A stretch of DNA of 64,000 nt. Origin: Salinicola socius (lineage in GTDB: Bacteria > Pseudomonadota > Gammaproteobacteria > Pseudomonadales > Halomonadaceae). The position numbers and the translations under genes are program-made. Below the pieces are notes generated by a model that did no database searches, had not been told where the DNA came from, and saw only the letters and a list, made by a program, of their open reading frames with translations. The stretch is from the NCBI RefSeq assembly GCF_001937195.1, contig NZ_MSDO01000017.1, forward strand, positions 186,001 to 250,000, read 5' to 3'. Positions 30,012 through 39,368 of the stretch are shown one piece after another. Positions within the stretch are counted from its first letter, which is position 1, and every line of letters starts with the position of its first letter.

Positions 30012-30938
30012 ATGCATTTCGATCTCGCGGACCTGCGCATTTTCGTTCATGTGGCGGAAGAGAGCAGCCTGACGGCCGGGGCTCAGCGCGCGCACCTTTC
30101 CACCGCCGCGGTCAGCGGTCGGATCAAGTCACTCGAAGCGCAACTGGAAAGCCGGCTGTTCTATCGCAGCAGCCAGGGCGTCGAACTGACACCGGCGGGA
30201 GAGCGCCTTTTGCAGCATGCGCGTCTCATCCTGCACCAGGTCGAACGTGTCAAAAGCGAATTCTCCGGCTATGCCAGTGATGTCATTGGCCATCTCCGGA
30301 TATTTGCCAACACCACTGCGGTGATCGAGTTCATGCCCGAGGTGCTGTCCGATTTTCTCGCTTCGCGTCCCGGCATCACCGTGGATCTTCAGGAACGCCT
30401 GACCAGCGATATCATTCGCGGCGTTCTCGATGGCACGGCCGACATGGGAATTCTGGGCATCATGGTCGGCGTCGAGGTACCTTCGCGGTTGAAGACGCTG
30501 CCTTTCAGCCGGGACCGGCTGGTATTGGCGACCCCGCTCGATCATCCCCTGACCGAGCGTGACGAGATCACCTACGAAGATGCGCTGGACTACCCACATG
30601 TCACTCTGCATGAGGGCAGTACCCTCTTCCACTATCTGGAAAGAAAGGCGCTGGAGTTCGGCAAGCCGCTACCGGTCAGAATTCAGGTGTTCGGGTTCGA
30701 ATCGGCATGTCGCATGATCGAAGCCGGCGTCGGCGTGGGGATTCTTCCGGAATCCTGTGCGCTACGCTATCAGGATCATATGCGACTGAGCGTCCGGCAC
30801 TTGAGCGACGCCTGGGCATATCGAGAGCGCAGCGTGCTGATCCGCGAAGATCACGTCCTGCCCGGTTTCGGGCAGGAGCTGCTGGATATCATCACCCAGT
30901 ATCAGTCCTCCCGATCGCTGGCGTCGACATCGGGATAG
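30012..30938 (+). CDS. LysR family transcriptional regulator
   Basis: A 308-residue LysR-type regulator. The N-terminal winged helix-turn-helix (DLRIFVHVAEESSLTAGAQ..., about residues 6-65) is followed by a substrate-binding domain from about residue 92. An AAGGAG site precedes the ATG. No neighbouring operon gives a clear target; the nearest divergent gene is not adjacent, since the convergent norspermidine operon lies downstream. Effector unknown. Confidence 0.9.
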   Translation: MHFDLADLRIFVHVAEESSLTAGAQRAHLSTAAVSGRIKSLEAQLESRLFYRSSQGVELTPAGERLLQHARLILHQVERVKSEFSGYASDVIGHLRIFANTTAVIEFMPEVLSDFLASRPGITVDLQERLTSDIIRGVLDGTADMGILGIMVGVEVPSRLKTLPFSRDRLVLATPLDHPLTERDEITYEDALDYPHVTLHEGSTLFHYLERKALEFGKPLPVRIQVFGFESACRMIEAGVGVGILPESCALRYQDHMRLSVRHLSDAWAYRERSVLIREDHVLPGFGQELLDIITQYQSSRSLASTSG

Positions 30939-30976
30939 TCTGCGTTTCGTTTCGTCGCGAGAACGCGCCCGCCATG

Positions 30977-31001
30977 AAAAACGCCCCGCAGTGCGAGGCG
31001 T
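30977..31001 (-). terminator. terminator of the norspermidine operon
   Basis: On the minus strand a 9-bp stem (ACGCCTCGC / GCGGGGCGT, one mismatch) with an ACT loop is followed by TTTTT. It lies 25 bp after the nspC stop. Confidence 0.7.
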
Positions 31002-31025
31002 CGAATCATGCGCGAGTCGAGCCGA

Positions 31026-32189
31026 TCAGCTCAGCCGCTGCATGTAGTCCACGTAGCCGAAGGTCTTGACCGTGCGTACCTCGCGGCTTGCCTCGTCGAT
31101 CCGGCAGATCGCCGGCAGACGGATGCCATTGAAGGTGGTGGTCTTGACCATGGTGTAGTGGGCCATGTCGGTAAACACGAGACGATCGCCGATCTCAAGC
31201 GGCGCATCGAACGCATAATCGCCGATCACGTCGCCGGCCAGGCAGGTCGTTCCGCCCAGGCGATAGGTGTGCGCCTTCTCGCCAGGCTTGGCACCGCCGA
31301 TGATCTCCGGACGATAGGGCATTTCCAGCACATCGGGCATGTGCGCCGTGGCCGAAGTGTCCAGGATCGCGATGAGGCCATCGTTTTCGACGATATCCAG
31401 CACGCTGCAAACGAGATAGCCGGTGTTGAGCGCAATCGCCTCCCCCGGCTCCAGGTACACCGTCAGGTGTGGATGGCGCGACTTGAACTCACGAATCACC
31501 CGCACCAGCCGCTCGACATCGTAGTCGGCCCGCGTGATGTGATGACCGCCGCCGAAATTCACCCATCGCAGATTGGCAAGATACTGGCCGAACTTCCGCT
31601 CGAAGGCACCCAGAGTCGCTTCCAGCGCGTCGCTGTTCTGCTCGCAGAGCGCGTGAAAGTGCAGCCCCTCCAGCCCCTCGATGTCTTCCGGCGCCAGATC
31701 CGCAGCCCTTGTGCCCAGCCGTGAGCCCGGCGCGCAGGGGTCGTACAGCGCCACGTCGCCGGTGGAATGCTCGGGATTCACTCGCAGCCCGCAGGAGACC
31801 CTCCGCGGCGACGCTAGCACGGTCTCACGAAAGTGCCGCCACTGCCGCGGCGAATTGAAGCTCAGGTGGTCGGCGTAGCGCAGCACCACGTCCATCTCCG
31901 GCGCGGTGAACGCCGGCGAATAGACATGCACCTCGCCACCGAAGGTCTCGGCACCCAGGCGCGCTTCATCCTGACCGCTGGCGGTGGTCCCGACCAGATA
32001 CTGGCTGACCAACGGGAAAGTATCCCACATGGCGAAACCCTTCAGCGCCAGCAGAATTTTCGCGCCGCTGTCGGCCTGCACCCGGCCCAGCAGCTCGAGG
32101 TTGCGACGCAGCAAGGCGTCGTCGACCACGTAGGCCGGCGACGGGCAGGCGCCCACGTCGAAGGGATAGGCGATGTCGTTCGTTGCCAT
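31026..32189 (-). CDS. nspC: carboxynorspermidine decarboxylase
   Basis: A 387-residue PLP enzyme of the alanine-racemase-fold decarboxylases. The PLP-binding Lys50 lies in ALKGFAMW, the phosphate loop in NFGGGHH, and the active-site region GLHFHALCEQN is typical of NspC. It decarboxylates carboxy(nor)spermidine to (nor)spermidine. ATG 32187-32189 overlaps the upstream dehydrogenase stop by one base (TGATG), so the two are translationally coupled. The product polyamine could be spermidine or norspermidine. Confidence 0.92.
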   Translation of the reverse strand: MATNDIAYPFDVGACPSPAYVVDDALLRRNLELLGRVQADSGAKILLALKGFAMWDTFPLVSQYLVGTTASGQDEARLGAETFGGEVHVYSPAFTAPEMDVVLRYADHLSFNSPRQWRHFRETVLASPRRVSCGLRVNPEHSTGDVALYDPCAPGSRLGTRAADLAPEDIEGLEGLHFHALCEQNSDALEATLGAFERKFGQYLANLRWVNFGGGHHITRADYDVERLVRVIREFKSRHPHLTVYLEPGEAIALNTGYLVCSVLDIVENDGLIAILDTSATAHMPDVLEMPYRPEIIGGAKPGEKAHTYRLGGTTCLAGDVIGDYAFDAPLEIGDRLVFTDMAHYTMVKTTTFNGIRLPAICRIDEASREVRTVKTFGYVDYMQRLS

Positions 32190-33388
32190 CAGGCCAGCGG
32201 ATCCTGGTCGGGATCGAGCTCGACCATCTGCCACGGCAGTCCCATCTCACCGATGCGCTCCATGAACGGGTCGGGATCGAGCTGCTCGACGTTGTAAACG
32301 CCCTCACCTTTCCAGATGCCCTGCAGCATCAGCATCGCGCCGGTCACGGCCGGTACGCCGGTGGTGTAGGAGATCGCCTGAGACTGGACTTCCTCGTAGC
32401 ACTTCTCGTGATCGCAGATGTTGTAGATGTACACCTTGCGACGCTTGCCATCCTTGATGCCGTCGAGGATGACGCCAATGTTGGTCTTGCCCTTGGTGCG
32501 CGGGCCGAGTGACGCCGGGTCCGGCAGCACCTGCTTCAGGAACTGCAGCGGTGAAATCTCGACCCCGTTGACATTGATCGGCTCGATGCGGGTCATGCCC
32601 ACGTTCTCGAGCACGTTGAGGTGGGTGATGTACTTCTCGGAGAAGGTCATCCAGAAGCGGATACGCTCGAGCCCCTTGATGTTCTGGGACAGCGATTCCA
32701 GCTCTTCGTGATAGAGCAGATACAGATCCTTCTCGCCGATGCCGTCGAAGTCGAACTTGCGCTTCTCGGCCAGCGGCGGTGTTTCGACCCACTCGCCCTT
32801 CTCCCAGTAGCGACCGTTCGCGGTAATTTCGCGAATATTGATCTCCGGGTTGAAGTTGGTGGCGAACGGATAGCCGTGGTCGCCGCCGTTGGCGTCCAGA
32901 ATGTCGATCCGGTGAATCTCGTCGAACAGATTCTTCTGGCCGTAGGCGCAGTAGATGTTGGTCATGCCCGGGTCGAACCCGCAGCCCAAGGTGGCCATCG
33001 CGCCCGCTTTGGCGTAGCGATCCTGGAACGCCCACTGCTCCTTGTATTCGAACTTGGCCTCGTCGGGATGCTCGTAGTTGGCCGTATCCAGATACGGTAC
33101 GCCGGTCTGAAGGCACGCTTCCATGATGGTCAGATCCTGATACGGCAGGGCCACATGGATGAGGATGTCCGGCTTGAAAGACTCGATCAGCGCAACCAGC
33201 GCCTCGACGCTGTCGGCATCGACCTGGGCGGTCTGGATCGGACGCGACAACTGCTCGGCGATCGCCTTGCATTTGGCTTCGTTACGGCTGGCGAGACAGA
33301 TCTCGCTGAATACCTCGGGATGCTGGGCACACTTGTGAGTAACGACACCACCGACGCCGCCGGCGCCAACAATCAGGACTTTGCTCAT
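32189..33388 (-). CDS. lys1: carboxynorspermidine synthase (dehydrogenase), saccharopine dehydrogenase family
   Basis: A 399-residue NAD(P)-dependent enzyme with an N-terminal Rossmann motif VLIVGAGGVGGVV. Conserved segments such as TLGCGFDPGMTN and TGVPAVTGAMLMLQGIWK mark the carboxynorspermidine dehydrogenase branch. It reductively condenses aspartate semialdehyde with a diamine (putrescine or diaminopropane), giving the NspC substrate. GGAAGTG precedes the ATG. A promoter with an overlapping inverted repeat lies 34-70 bp upstream. Confidence 0.92.
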   Translation of the reverse strand: MSKVLIVGAGGVGGVVTHKCAQHPEVFSEICLASRNEAKCKAIAEQLSRPIQTAQVDADSVEALVALIESFKPDILIHVALPYQDLTIMEACLQTGVPYLDTANYEHPDEAKFEYKEQWAFQDRYAKAGAMATLGCGFDPGMTNIYCAYGQKNLFDEIHRIDILDANGGDHGYPFATNFNPEINIREITANGRYWEKGEWVETPPLAEKRKFDFDGIGEKDLYLLYHEELESLSQNIKGLERIRFWMTFSEKYITHLNVLENVGMTRIEPINVNGVEISPLQFLKQVLPDPASLGPRTKGKTNIGVILDGIKDGKRRKVYIYNICDHEKCYEEVQSQAISYTTGVPAVTGAMLMLQGIWKGEGVYNVEQLDPDPFMERIGEMGLPWQMVELDPDQDPLA

Positions 33389-33421
33389 GAATTCACTTCC
33401 AGATCGGGAAAAGTCAACAGT

Positions 33422-33458
33422 GATAAGGTCTTATCGATAGTGGTCAAGGGCTTGTCAA
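33422..33458 (-). promoter_or_regulatory. lys1-nspC promoter with overlapping inverted repeat
   Basis: On the minus strand TTGACA (33458-33453) and GATAAG (33435-33430) are 17 bp apart. A perfect 6-2-6 inverted repeat GATAAG-GT-CTTATC (33422-33435) covers the -10 and start region, a position suited to a repressor. The leader would be about 35 nt. Confidence 0.6.
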
Positions 33459-33518
33459 ATGATTGGGCAACTCTTCAGCGCACCCCGACCCGATGCCACC
33501 CCGGTCTTGGTCCCTCTT

Positions 33519-33550
33519 CATATCCACCGGAATGGATCCATATCCACCGG
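33519..33550. repeat. 12-bp direct repeat, 20-bp period
   Basis: CATATCCACCGG occurs at 33519-33530 and 33539-33550, with partial similarity continuing downstream. Spacing of two helical turns could suit a regulator, or it may be a local duplication. Confidence 0.7.
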
Positions 33551-33696
33551 GATTGGCGAGAGGCCGCAGATAATGACCTCGTCAGAGACTGGCCTCAAGA
33601 GTTTTTCGCGTCAAATCTAGACCGAATCCAGGACAGGTTCATGACATCGACATCAAGCCCCTCGCCATGTGACGAGCGCGCGCTCCCGTGTGCCGC

Positions 33697-34059
33697 TCAG
33701 CCACGCGGCCCCCAAAGTATGATACCGGCACCGAGCAAGCAAATCGCCGCGCCAATGACGTCCCAGCGATCCGGCAGACGCTGCTCGACGAGCCACAGCC
33801 ACAATAGCGAGGTGACAATGTAGACACCGCCATAGGCAGCATACGCCCGGCCCGCGTAGTCACTATCGACCAGCGTCAGTAGCCAGGCGAACAGGACCAG
33901 GCTGAAGACACCGGGCAGCAACCACAGCGGGGCTTTATCCAGCCGCCACCAAGCCCAGAAGGCGAAACATCCGGCGATTTCCGCGAGTGCCGCGGCGAGA
34001 TAGAGGACAGGTGTCAACACAATGCTGGCCTGCGTGGCGTGGGAGAAAACGTCTCGCAT
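33697..34059 (-). CDS. ynfA: YnfA/UPF0060 family small membrane protein
   Basis: A 120-residue protein with four membrane spans. The [17 protein letters not shown] segment (about residues 73-89) is diagnostic of UPF0060. E. coli YnfA is an SMR-like protein of 108 residues with a possible efflux role. The N-terminal 12 residues may be over-called; a GTG at residue 14 is an alternative start, and the ribosome site before the ATG is poor. Confidence 0.82.
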   Translation of the reverse strand: MRDVFSHATQASIVLTPVLYLAAALAEIAGCFAFWAWWRLDKAPLWLLPGVFSLVLFAWLLTLVDSDYAGRAYAAYGGVYIVTSLLWLWLVEQRLPDRWDVIGAAICLLGAGIILWGPRG

Positions 34060-34091
34060 CCCGCCCGAGATCGTCGAGGAAGCTCAAACGA

Positions 34092-34116
34092 CGACCCCGG
34101 CCGAAAGCCGGGGTCG
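34092..34116 (-). terminator. hairpin after the csbD-like gene
   Basis: A 10-bp perfect stem (CGACCCCGGC / GCCGGGGTCG) with a 5-nt loop lies 35 bp after the csbD-like stop; a short T-rich stretch follows on the minus strand. Confidence 0.55.
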
Positions 34117-34150
34117 AAATGCATTCTTGTCGGAACCGTGAGAGATATCC

Positions 34151-34402
34151 TCAGCGACGGCCGAGAAGAATCCCCAGAAACACGCCGACGCCGCCAGCGA
34201 TGGCAAGCGCACTGATCGGATTCTTGACCGTGGCTTCACGGACGTCGTCGATTTTCTCGCCGTAGTTGGCCTGCAGCTTACCGGCAGTCTGGCGTGCCTT
34301 GCCCTCGCTCCGCATGTCATCGTCTTCGGTGAAGCTGCCAACGGCTTCCTGAGCGCGACCCTTGAGTTCTTCGGTGCGTCCTTTCACTTGATCTTCGTAC
34401 AT
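34151..34402 (-). CDS. CsbD-like stress protein with glycine-zipper C-terminal anchor
   Basis: An 83-residue protein. The N-terminal part reads like CsbD (DQVKGRTEELKGRAQEAVG), and the C-terminal 27 residues form a glycine-rich hydrophobic tail ending in LLGRR, as in ElaB/YqjD/DUF883 proteins. It is therefore a CsbD-DUF883 hybrid. CsbD proteins are general-stress induced; C-tail-anchored relatives bind ribosomes to the inner membrane in E. coli. AAGGAGATCGAG before ATG 34400-34402 fixes the start. Confidence 0.82.
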   Translation of the reverse strand: MYEDQVKGRTEELKGRAQEAVGSFTEDDDMRSEGKARQTAGKLQANYGEKIDDVREATVKNPISALAIAGGVGVFLGILLGRR

Positions 34403-34622
34403 CTCGATCTCCTTGATCTCTGTTCTGGCAGCAGACACATTCCGCTGACGCTTAAGCATAGTTGTCTTGAAGGATCTCGCCAAAAATCGGAGCGCTCGAG
34501 CCTGGCGCAGCCATGAAAGCGGTGGCCCCGAACGAGAAAGAACGCCAGCGCCGAAAACTGCCGGACAGCGATGCCTCGCCGGTTTACGCTACGCCTCGGT
34601 CATACCGCTAGGGTTTGCTTGG

Positions 34623-35543
34623 ATGTCGATAATCTCGCTGGGTCGCTTGTTACTGCTTTCCGCCCTCTGGGGCGCCAGCTTTCTGTTCATGCGTATCGCC
34701 ACGCCGGCACTCGGCGCCTTTCCCACGGCGTTCTTTCGAGTGTTGCTGGGTGCTCTTGGGCTGGTAGTCATTCTGGCCTTGATGCGAGCGCGTTGGCGGT
34801 TCAATGGCAAACTCGGGGCCACACTGGCGATCGGAATGATCAATTCCGGGATCCCGTTCGGCATGTTCTGCATCGCGGCGCAGTACTTGCCCGCCGGTTA
34901 TTCCGCCATGCTCAACGCCTCGACGCCATTGATGGGCGTGGTGATCGGCGCCCTGTTCTTTCAGGAAAGACTCACGCGGGATCGCCTGATCGGCGTGGCG
35001 CTGGGCGTACTGGGCGTCGGCGTTCTGGTCGGGACCGGCCCGGTCGCGATAGGCAGTGGCCTGCTGATCGGTGCTGTCGCCTGCCTGACTGCCGCCGCCT
35101 GCTACGGGCTGGGCGGTTTCGTGGTCAAACGCTGGATTGCCGAACGTGGCGGACTCGACTCCCGTCTCATCGCATTGGGTTCACAGTTCGGTGCGACGCT
35201 GCTGCTCGCACCCTTCATGCTTGGGCAGGTAGCACTGGCGCCACAGGCGCTGGTCTGGGATGACACCGGCGTCTGGTGGGCAATGCTGGCGCTGGGTATC
35301 GGCTGCACTTCGCTGGCCTATCTGCTCTATTTCCGCCTGGTCGAGGATCTCGGACCGATCAAGCCGCTGACGGTCACCATGCTGGTGCCGCTGTTCGGGG
35401 TGCTGTGGGGCGCGCTCTTCCTCGGTGAAAAGGTCACCTGGGCGCACGCCGCCGGCGGCTTGCTGATAGGGCTCGCGTTGTGGCTGATCCTGTTCAAGCG
35501 TCACCGCACAACCCTGACCCCACCAGGCGAAAATAGCGACTGA
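34623..35543 (+). CDS. EamA (DMT superfamily) metabolite exporter
   Basis: A 306-residue ten-span transporter with two EamA repeats; the first begins SALWGASFLFMRIA and the second near residue 155. The GERLT / GEKVT motifs close each repeat, as is usual. Start ATG 34623 was chosen because earlier in-frame codons (to 34467) are hydrophilic and lack a ribosome site. Substrate unknown; DMT members export amino acids and other metabolites. Confidence 0.87.
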   Translation: MSIISLGRLLLLSALWGASFLFMRIATPALGAFPTAFFRVLLGALGLVVILALMRARWRFNGKLGATLAIGMINSGIPFGMFCIAAQYLPAGYSAMLNASTPLMGVVIGALFFQERLTRDRLIGVALGVLGVGVLVGTGPVAIGSGLLIGAVACLTAAACYGLGGFVVKRWIAERGGLDSRLIALGSQFGATLLLAPFMLGQVALAPQALVWDDTGVWWAMLALGIGCTSLAYLLYFRLVEDLGPIKPLTVTMLVPLFGVLWGALFLGEKVTWAHAAGGLLIGLALWLILFKRHRTTLTPPGENSD

Positions 35544-35607
35544 CCCGCCGCTCGCTGAATTCGCGTCTATACTCACTTGGCAAACTTTTCTAATGAAGGA
35601 AAAGAAT

Positions 35608-36033
35608 ATGAAAAAGCAAGGATGGCTGGGTGCCGGGATCATCGGACTGGGATTGATGCTGAGTGCGTGCTCGAGCGCACCGCCCTCGCCCTATCAGAAA
35701 GCGGCCGGCGACTATGAAGGCGTGCTTCCCTGCGCCGACTGTTCCGGTATCAACGTCGACCTGCAGATGATGAACATGGACGACACCGGTGGCGCCTATG
35801 TCCTGAACAGCCTGTATCAGGGTCGCAGCGACGAGCCGATGGTCACCAAGGGCAATTACATCGTGCTCGAAGACGCTGGCATGCAGCAGCTACCGCTCGT
35901 CTACCAGTTGAAGGGCGCCCAGGGTAATACGATCTATTATCTGCGTCCGCTGGATAATGGCGATCTCGAGGTCCTGGACCCCAATATGCAACCCGTACAG
36001 TCCGGTGCCGACATGACGCTGAAGCGTCAGTGA
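35608..36033 (+). CDS. NlpE N-terminal-domain-like outer-membrane lipoprotein
   Basis: A 141-residue lipoprotein. The signal peptide ends in the lipobox LMLSAC, giving a lipidated Cys19. The mature part is the NlpE N-terminal (copper resistance) domain, with the CADC motif in GVLPCADCSGI near residue 45. E. coli NlpE signals surface sensing or copper stress to Cpx and has a second OB domain, absent here. GAAGGA precedes ATG 35608, and a TATACT -10-like element lies at 35568-35573. Confidence 0.85.
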   Translation: MKKQGWLGAGIIGLGLMLSACSSAPPSPYQKAAGDYEGVLPCADCSGINVDLQMMNMDDTGGAYVLNSLYQGRSDEPMVTKGNYIVLEDAGMQQLPLVYQLKGAQGNTIYYLRPLDNGDLEVLDPNMQPVQSGADMTLKRQ

Positions 36034-36050
36034 GGTTCCACCGGAGCCAG

Positions 36051-36078
36051 AATGAACCGGGCCGAGGCCCGGTTCATT
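36051..36078. terminator. bidirectional terminator between nlpE-like gene and rsmJ
   Basis: A 13-bp perfect stem (AATGAACCGGGCC / GGCCCGGTTCATT) with a 2-nt centre is followed by CGTTT. Its distal arm runs into the last codons of the convergent rsmJ. Confidence 0.7.
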
Positions 36079-36868
36079 CGTTTCCGCCCCCGGATTTCAG
36101 GGAGCGATGCACGTAGAGGTCGTAACGGCTCGTCTTGCTCTCGATGACATGCTGCGGCGGCGGTCCCTCGATGGGAGGTGCCTTGCGCGGGCGCTTGACC
36201 ACCACACGATGTGTGGCAACCTCCAGCGCCGCTTCCAGCAACCGAGAAGCATCCTCGTCATCCCCGGCCAGTTCGCGAAACACCCGCATCTCTTTCTTGA
36301 CCAGCGCCGACTTCTCGCGATGCGGAAACATCGGATCGAGATGGACGACCTGAGGCTGATGCGGCCAGTCGCTGACCGCCGCCTCCAGAGCCGTTGCGCT
36401 ATCGGCGTGTCTCAGGGAAATGCGCCGAGCGATCTGCGCCACTTCCTCGTCATTCAAAGCCGACGTCAGCGCCGCTTCCAGCAGGGCGTGAATGGCCGCC
36501 ACCCGCTCGACCATCAACACCTCGGCCCCGAGCGATGCCAGCACGAAAGCGTCTCGCCCAAGACCCGCCGTCGCGTCGACGACCTGCGGCACCACACCAG
36601 TGCCGAAACCGCAGGCCCGGGCCACGAGCTGGCCTCGACCGCCCCCGTAACGGCGCCGGTGTGCCGCGGCCCCGGAAACGAAATCGGCGCTGATCGGCAA
36701 CCCGTAACGCTTGATATCACCGGCGATTTCCAGGCCCCGCTCGGCACGTTGCAAGACCAGGCCGCCGCCGGGTGCCGTCAGCGACCAGGGCAGCCCGTAG
36801 CGCTCGGCCAGATCGGTCAGCGTTTCGCCGACCACGACCAGCGAGGCTGCGTCGTTCACGTCGCCCAT
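36074..36868 (-). CDS. rsmJ: 16S rRNA m2G1516 methyltransferase RsmJ
   Basis: A 264-residue SAM-dependent methyltransferase of the RsmJ (YhiQ) family, which methylates G1516 of 16S rRNA. The SAM motif DATAGLGRDAF near residue 98, the catalytic-type HLDPMFPHR near 176 and VVKRPRKAPPI near 223 are conserved. It overlaps the uppP end by 13 bp. A terminator at its stop faces the NlpE-like gene. Confidence 0.93.
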   Translation of the reverse strand: MGDVNDAASLVVVGETLTDLAERYGLPWSLTAPGGGLVLQRAERGLEIAGDIKRYGLPISADFVSGAAAHRRRYGGGRGQLVARACGFGTGVVPQVVDATAGLGRDAFVLASLGAEVLMVERVAAIHALLEAALTSALNDEEVAQIARRISLRHADSATALEAAVSDWPHQPQVVHLDPMFPHREKSALVKKEMRVFRELAGDDEDASRLLEAALEVATHRVVVKRPRKAPPIEGPPPQHVIESKTSRYDLYVHRSLKSGGGNE

Positions 36869-37653
36869 ACGAACAACGCGACGCCGAGCAGCAACCGATA
36901 GATCACGAACGGCATCATTCCAATTCTGTCCAGCGCGGCCAGAAACAGCTTGATGCAGAGCCAGGCGGCAACGAACGAGAACGCCACGCCCAGCAGAATT
37001 TCATGCCACTGGGTTGCCGTGCCGGACTGCACCAACTCGACACCTTTCAACGAACCGGCCGCCAGGATCAGCGGGATGGATAGCAGAAACGAAAAGCGTG
37101 CGGCCGCCTGACGGGTGAAACCGAGCATCAATGCCGCCGTCATGGTAATACCCGAGCGCGACGTGCCCGGGATCAACGCGATGGCTTGCGCCAGTCCGAT
37201 CAGCAGCGCGGTCTTTAGCGTCATCTGTTCGATCGGCTGAATCCGACTTCCGCGCTTGTCGGCGATCCCCAGCAGCACCCCGAAAATGATCGTCGTCGTC
37301 GCAATGACCAGTACCGATCGGCCCGCACTCTCGACCCAATCCTCGATCAACAGGCCGACGATCACGGCAGGGATGGTACCGACGATGATCGCCCAACCCA
37401 GACGGCTTTCGGGCGTCTGGCCCCGCTCGCCGAACTGAGTGAACCAGGCGTGAAGAATGCGCCAGACCTCGTGACGGAACGCGAACAACACGGCTCCAAG
37501 AGAACCGATGTGGACGGCGACATCGAAGGCCAGCCCCTGATCGGACCAGCCGAACAGTTGGGAGGGTAAAATCAGATGAGCGGAAGAGGAGATAGGCAGA
37601 AATTCGGTCAAGCCTTGGATGATGGCGAGTGCGGCCAGCTGAAAAACATCCAT
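36856..37653 (-). CDS. uppP: undecaprenyl-diphosphatase UppP (BacA)
   Basis: A 265-residue integral membrane enzyme that recycles the undecaprenyl carrier for cell-wall synthesis. Conserved motifs are GLTEFLPISSSAHL near residue 15 and PGTSRSGITMTAAL near 160. Eight membrane spans are expected. It lies just upstream of rsmJ in the same direction. Confidence 0.95.
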   Translation of the reverse strand: MDVFQLAALAIIQGLTEFLPISSSAHLILPSQLFGWSDQGLAFDVAVHIGSLGAVLFAFRHEVWRILHAWFTQFGERGQTPESRLGWAIIVGTIPAVIVGLLIEDWVESAGRSVLVIATTTIIFGVLLGIADKRGSRIQPIEQMTLKTALLIGLAQAIALIPGTSRSGITMTAALMLGFTRQAAARFSFLLSIPLILAAGSLKGVELVQSGTATQWHEILLGVAFSFVAAWLCIKLFLAALDRIGMMPFVIYRLLLGVALFVWAT

Positions 37654-37705
37654 TTTCGTTCAATATCCTTGTGCGAAGAGGTCGCCATCGTGGACCTCGA
37701 TCTTG

Positions 37706-38395
37706 TCACGCCTTGCGCCACGCCACCTCATCACGCAGATAGACGGGTATTACCTCGTGAGGCGCGTTACCACGCGCGCCACGCTCCCATGAGGCAACGG
37801 CCAGACGTGCGATATCCTCCGCCGCCGGCAGCTCGTCGGGGAGGGTTTGAGCCAATGTAGCGTGTACATCGACAGGTATATTAGACAAAAGTTGCCAACC
37901 GCTGCCTATCCCCAACCACTCGATGCCGCGGTCGGATGGCGGCAGTCGCAGCTTCGACGGCGGCATGACACGCTCTTCGAGGGCCACGGTCAGCGCCCCC
38001 TCGAGACAGTGATAGGCACCCACGTAGATCTCGTCCATGCGGGCGTCGAGCGCGGCGATGACATGGCGGGCATGCCATTTGCGATGCGCCGCCAGCGCCA
38101 GCGCCTCCAGCGTCGAGATACCCATCAGCGGCAGATCAGCACCGTAGGCGAGCCCTTGCGCGACCCCGGCCGCGATCCGCAGACCGGTGAAAGAGCCCGG
38201 CCCTTGTCCATACGCGATCGCATCGAGCTGGCCAAGCGACACGCCGGCTTGCGCCAACACGTCGTCGATCATCGGCAGTAATAGACGGGTATGCTCTCGC
38301 GGCGCGATCTCGAAACGCTGAACGATGAGTCGATCCTGGATCAGGGCACAGGAGCAGGCAGTAGAAGAGGCGTCCAGCGCCAGCAACGTCGGCAT
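37706..38395 (-). CDS. tsaB: TsaB, tRNA t6A37 biosynthesis subunit
   Basis: A 229-residue ASKHA-fold protein (LALDASSTACSCAL at the start, YGQGPGSFTGLRI near residue 67). With TsaC, TsaD and TsaE it forms threonylcarbamoyladenosine at position 37 of ANN-decoding tRNAs. ATG 38393-38395 was chosen over an upstream TTG. It precedes uppP on the same strand. Confidence 0.92.
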   Translation of the reverse strand: MPTLLALDASSTACSCALIQDRLIVQRFEIAPREHTRLLLPMIDDVLAQAGVSLGQLDAIAYGQGPGSFTGLRIAAGVAQGLAYGADLPLMGISTLEALALAAHRKWHARHVIAALDARMDEIYVGAYHCLEGALTVALEERVMPPSKLRLPPSDRGIEWLGIGSGWQLLSNIPVDVHATLAQTLPDELPAAEDIARLAVASWERGARGNAPHEVIPVYLRDEVAWRKA

Positions 38396-38504
38396 CGGTT
38401 TCCCGGGGAATGGCAGCAAAGAGAAGTCAGCGAGTATAGCGTATCGAGGCGTCGAAACGATCGCTCCGCCAAGTGGCGGAGCGAAAGTCGGAGCCGGGTG
38501 GGAG

Positions 38505-39245
<741 letters not shown>

Positions 39246-39311
39246 TCAAGACGATACCTGCCGTTCGAGGAGCGCACAAGACTCGACTGCCCTCACGCTG
39301 CACCTGTCGAC

Positions 39312-39348
39312 AAAAACGCCAACGGCCCCCGAAGGAGCCGCTGGCGTT
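39312..39348 (-). terminator. terminator of the aceEF operon
   Basis: On the minus strand a 12-bp stem (AACGCCAGCGGC / GCCGTTGGCGTT, one G-T pair) is followed by TTTTTG. It lies 21 bp after the aceF stop. Confidence 0.75.
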
Positions 39349-39368
39349 CGACAGACCCGCTCGCCGTA

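Larger units (their letters stand above)
33389..33696. other. 308-bp gap upstream of lys1/nspC
   Basis: No gene seen. It contains the lys1 promoter with an overlapping palindrome (33422-33458) and, further out, a 12-bp motif repeated with 20-bp periodicity (33519-33550). The ynfA-like gene ends at its far side. Confidence 0.6.
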
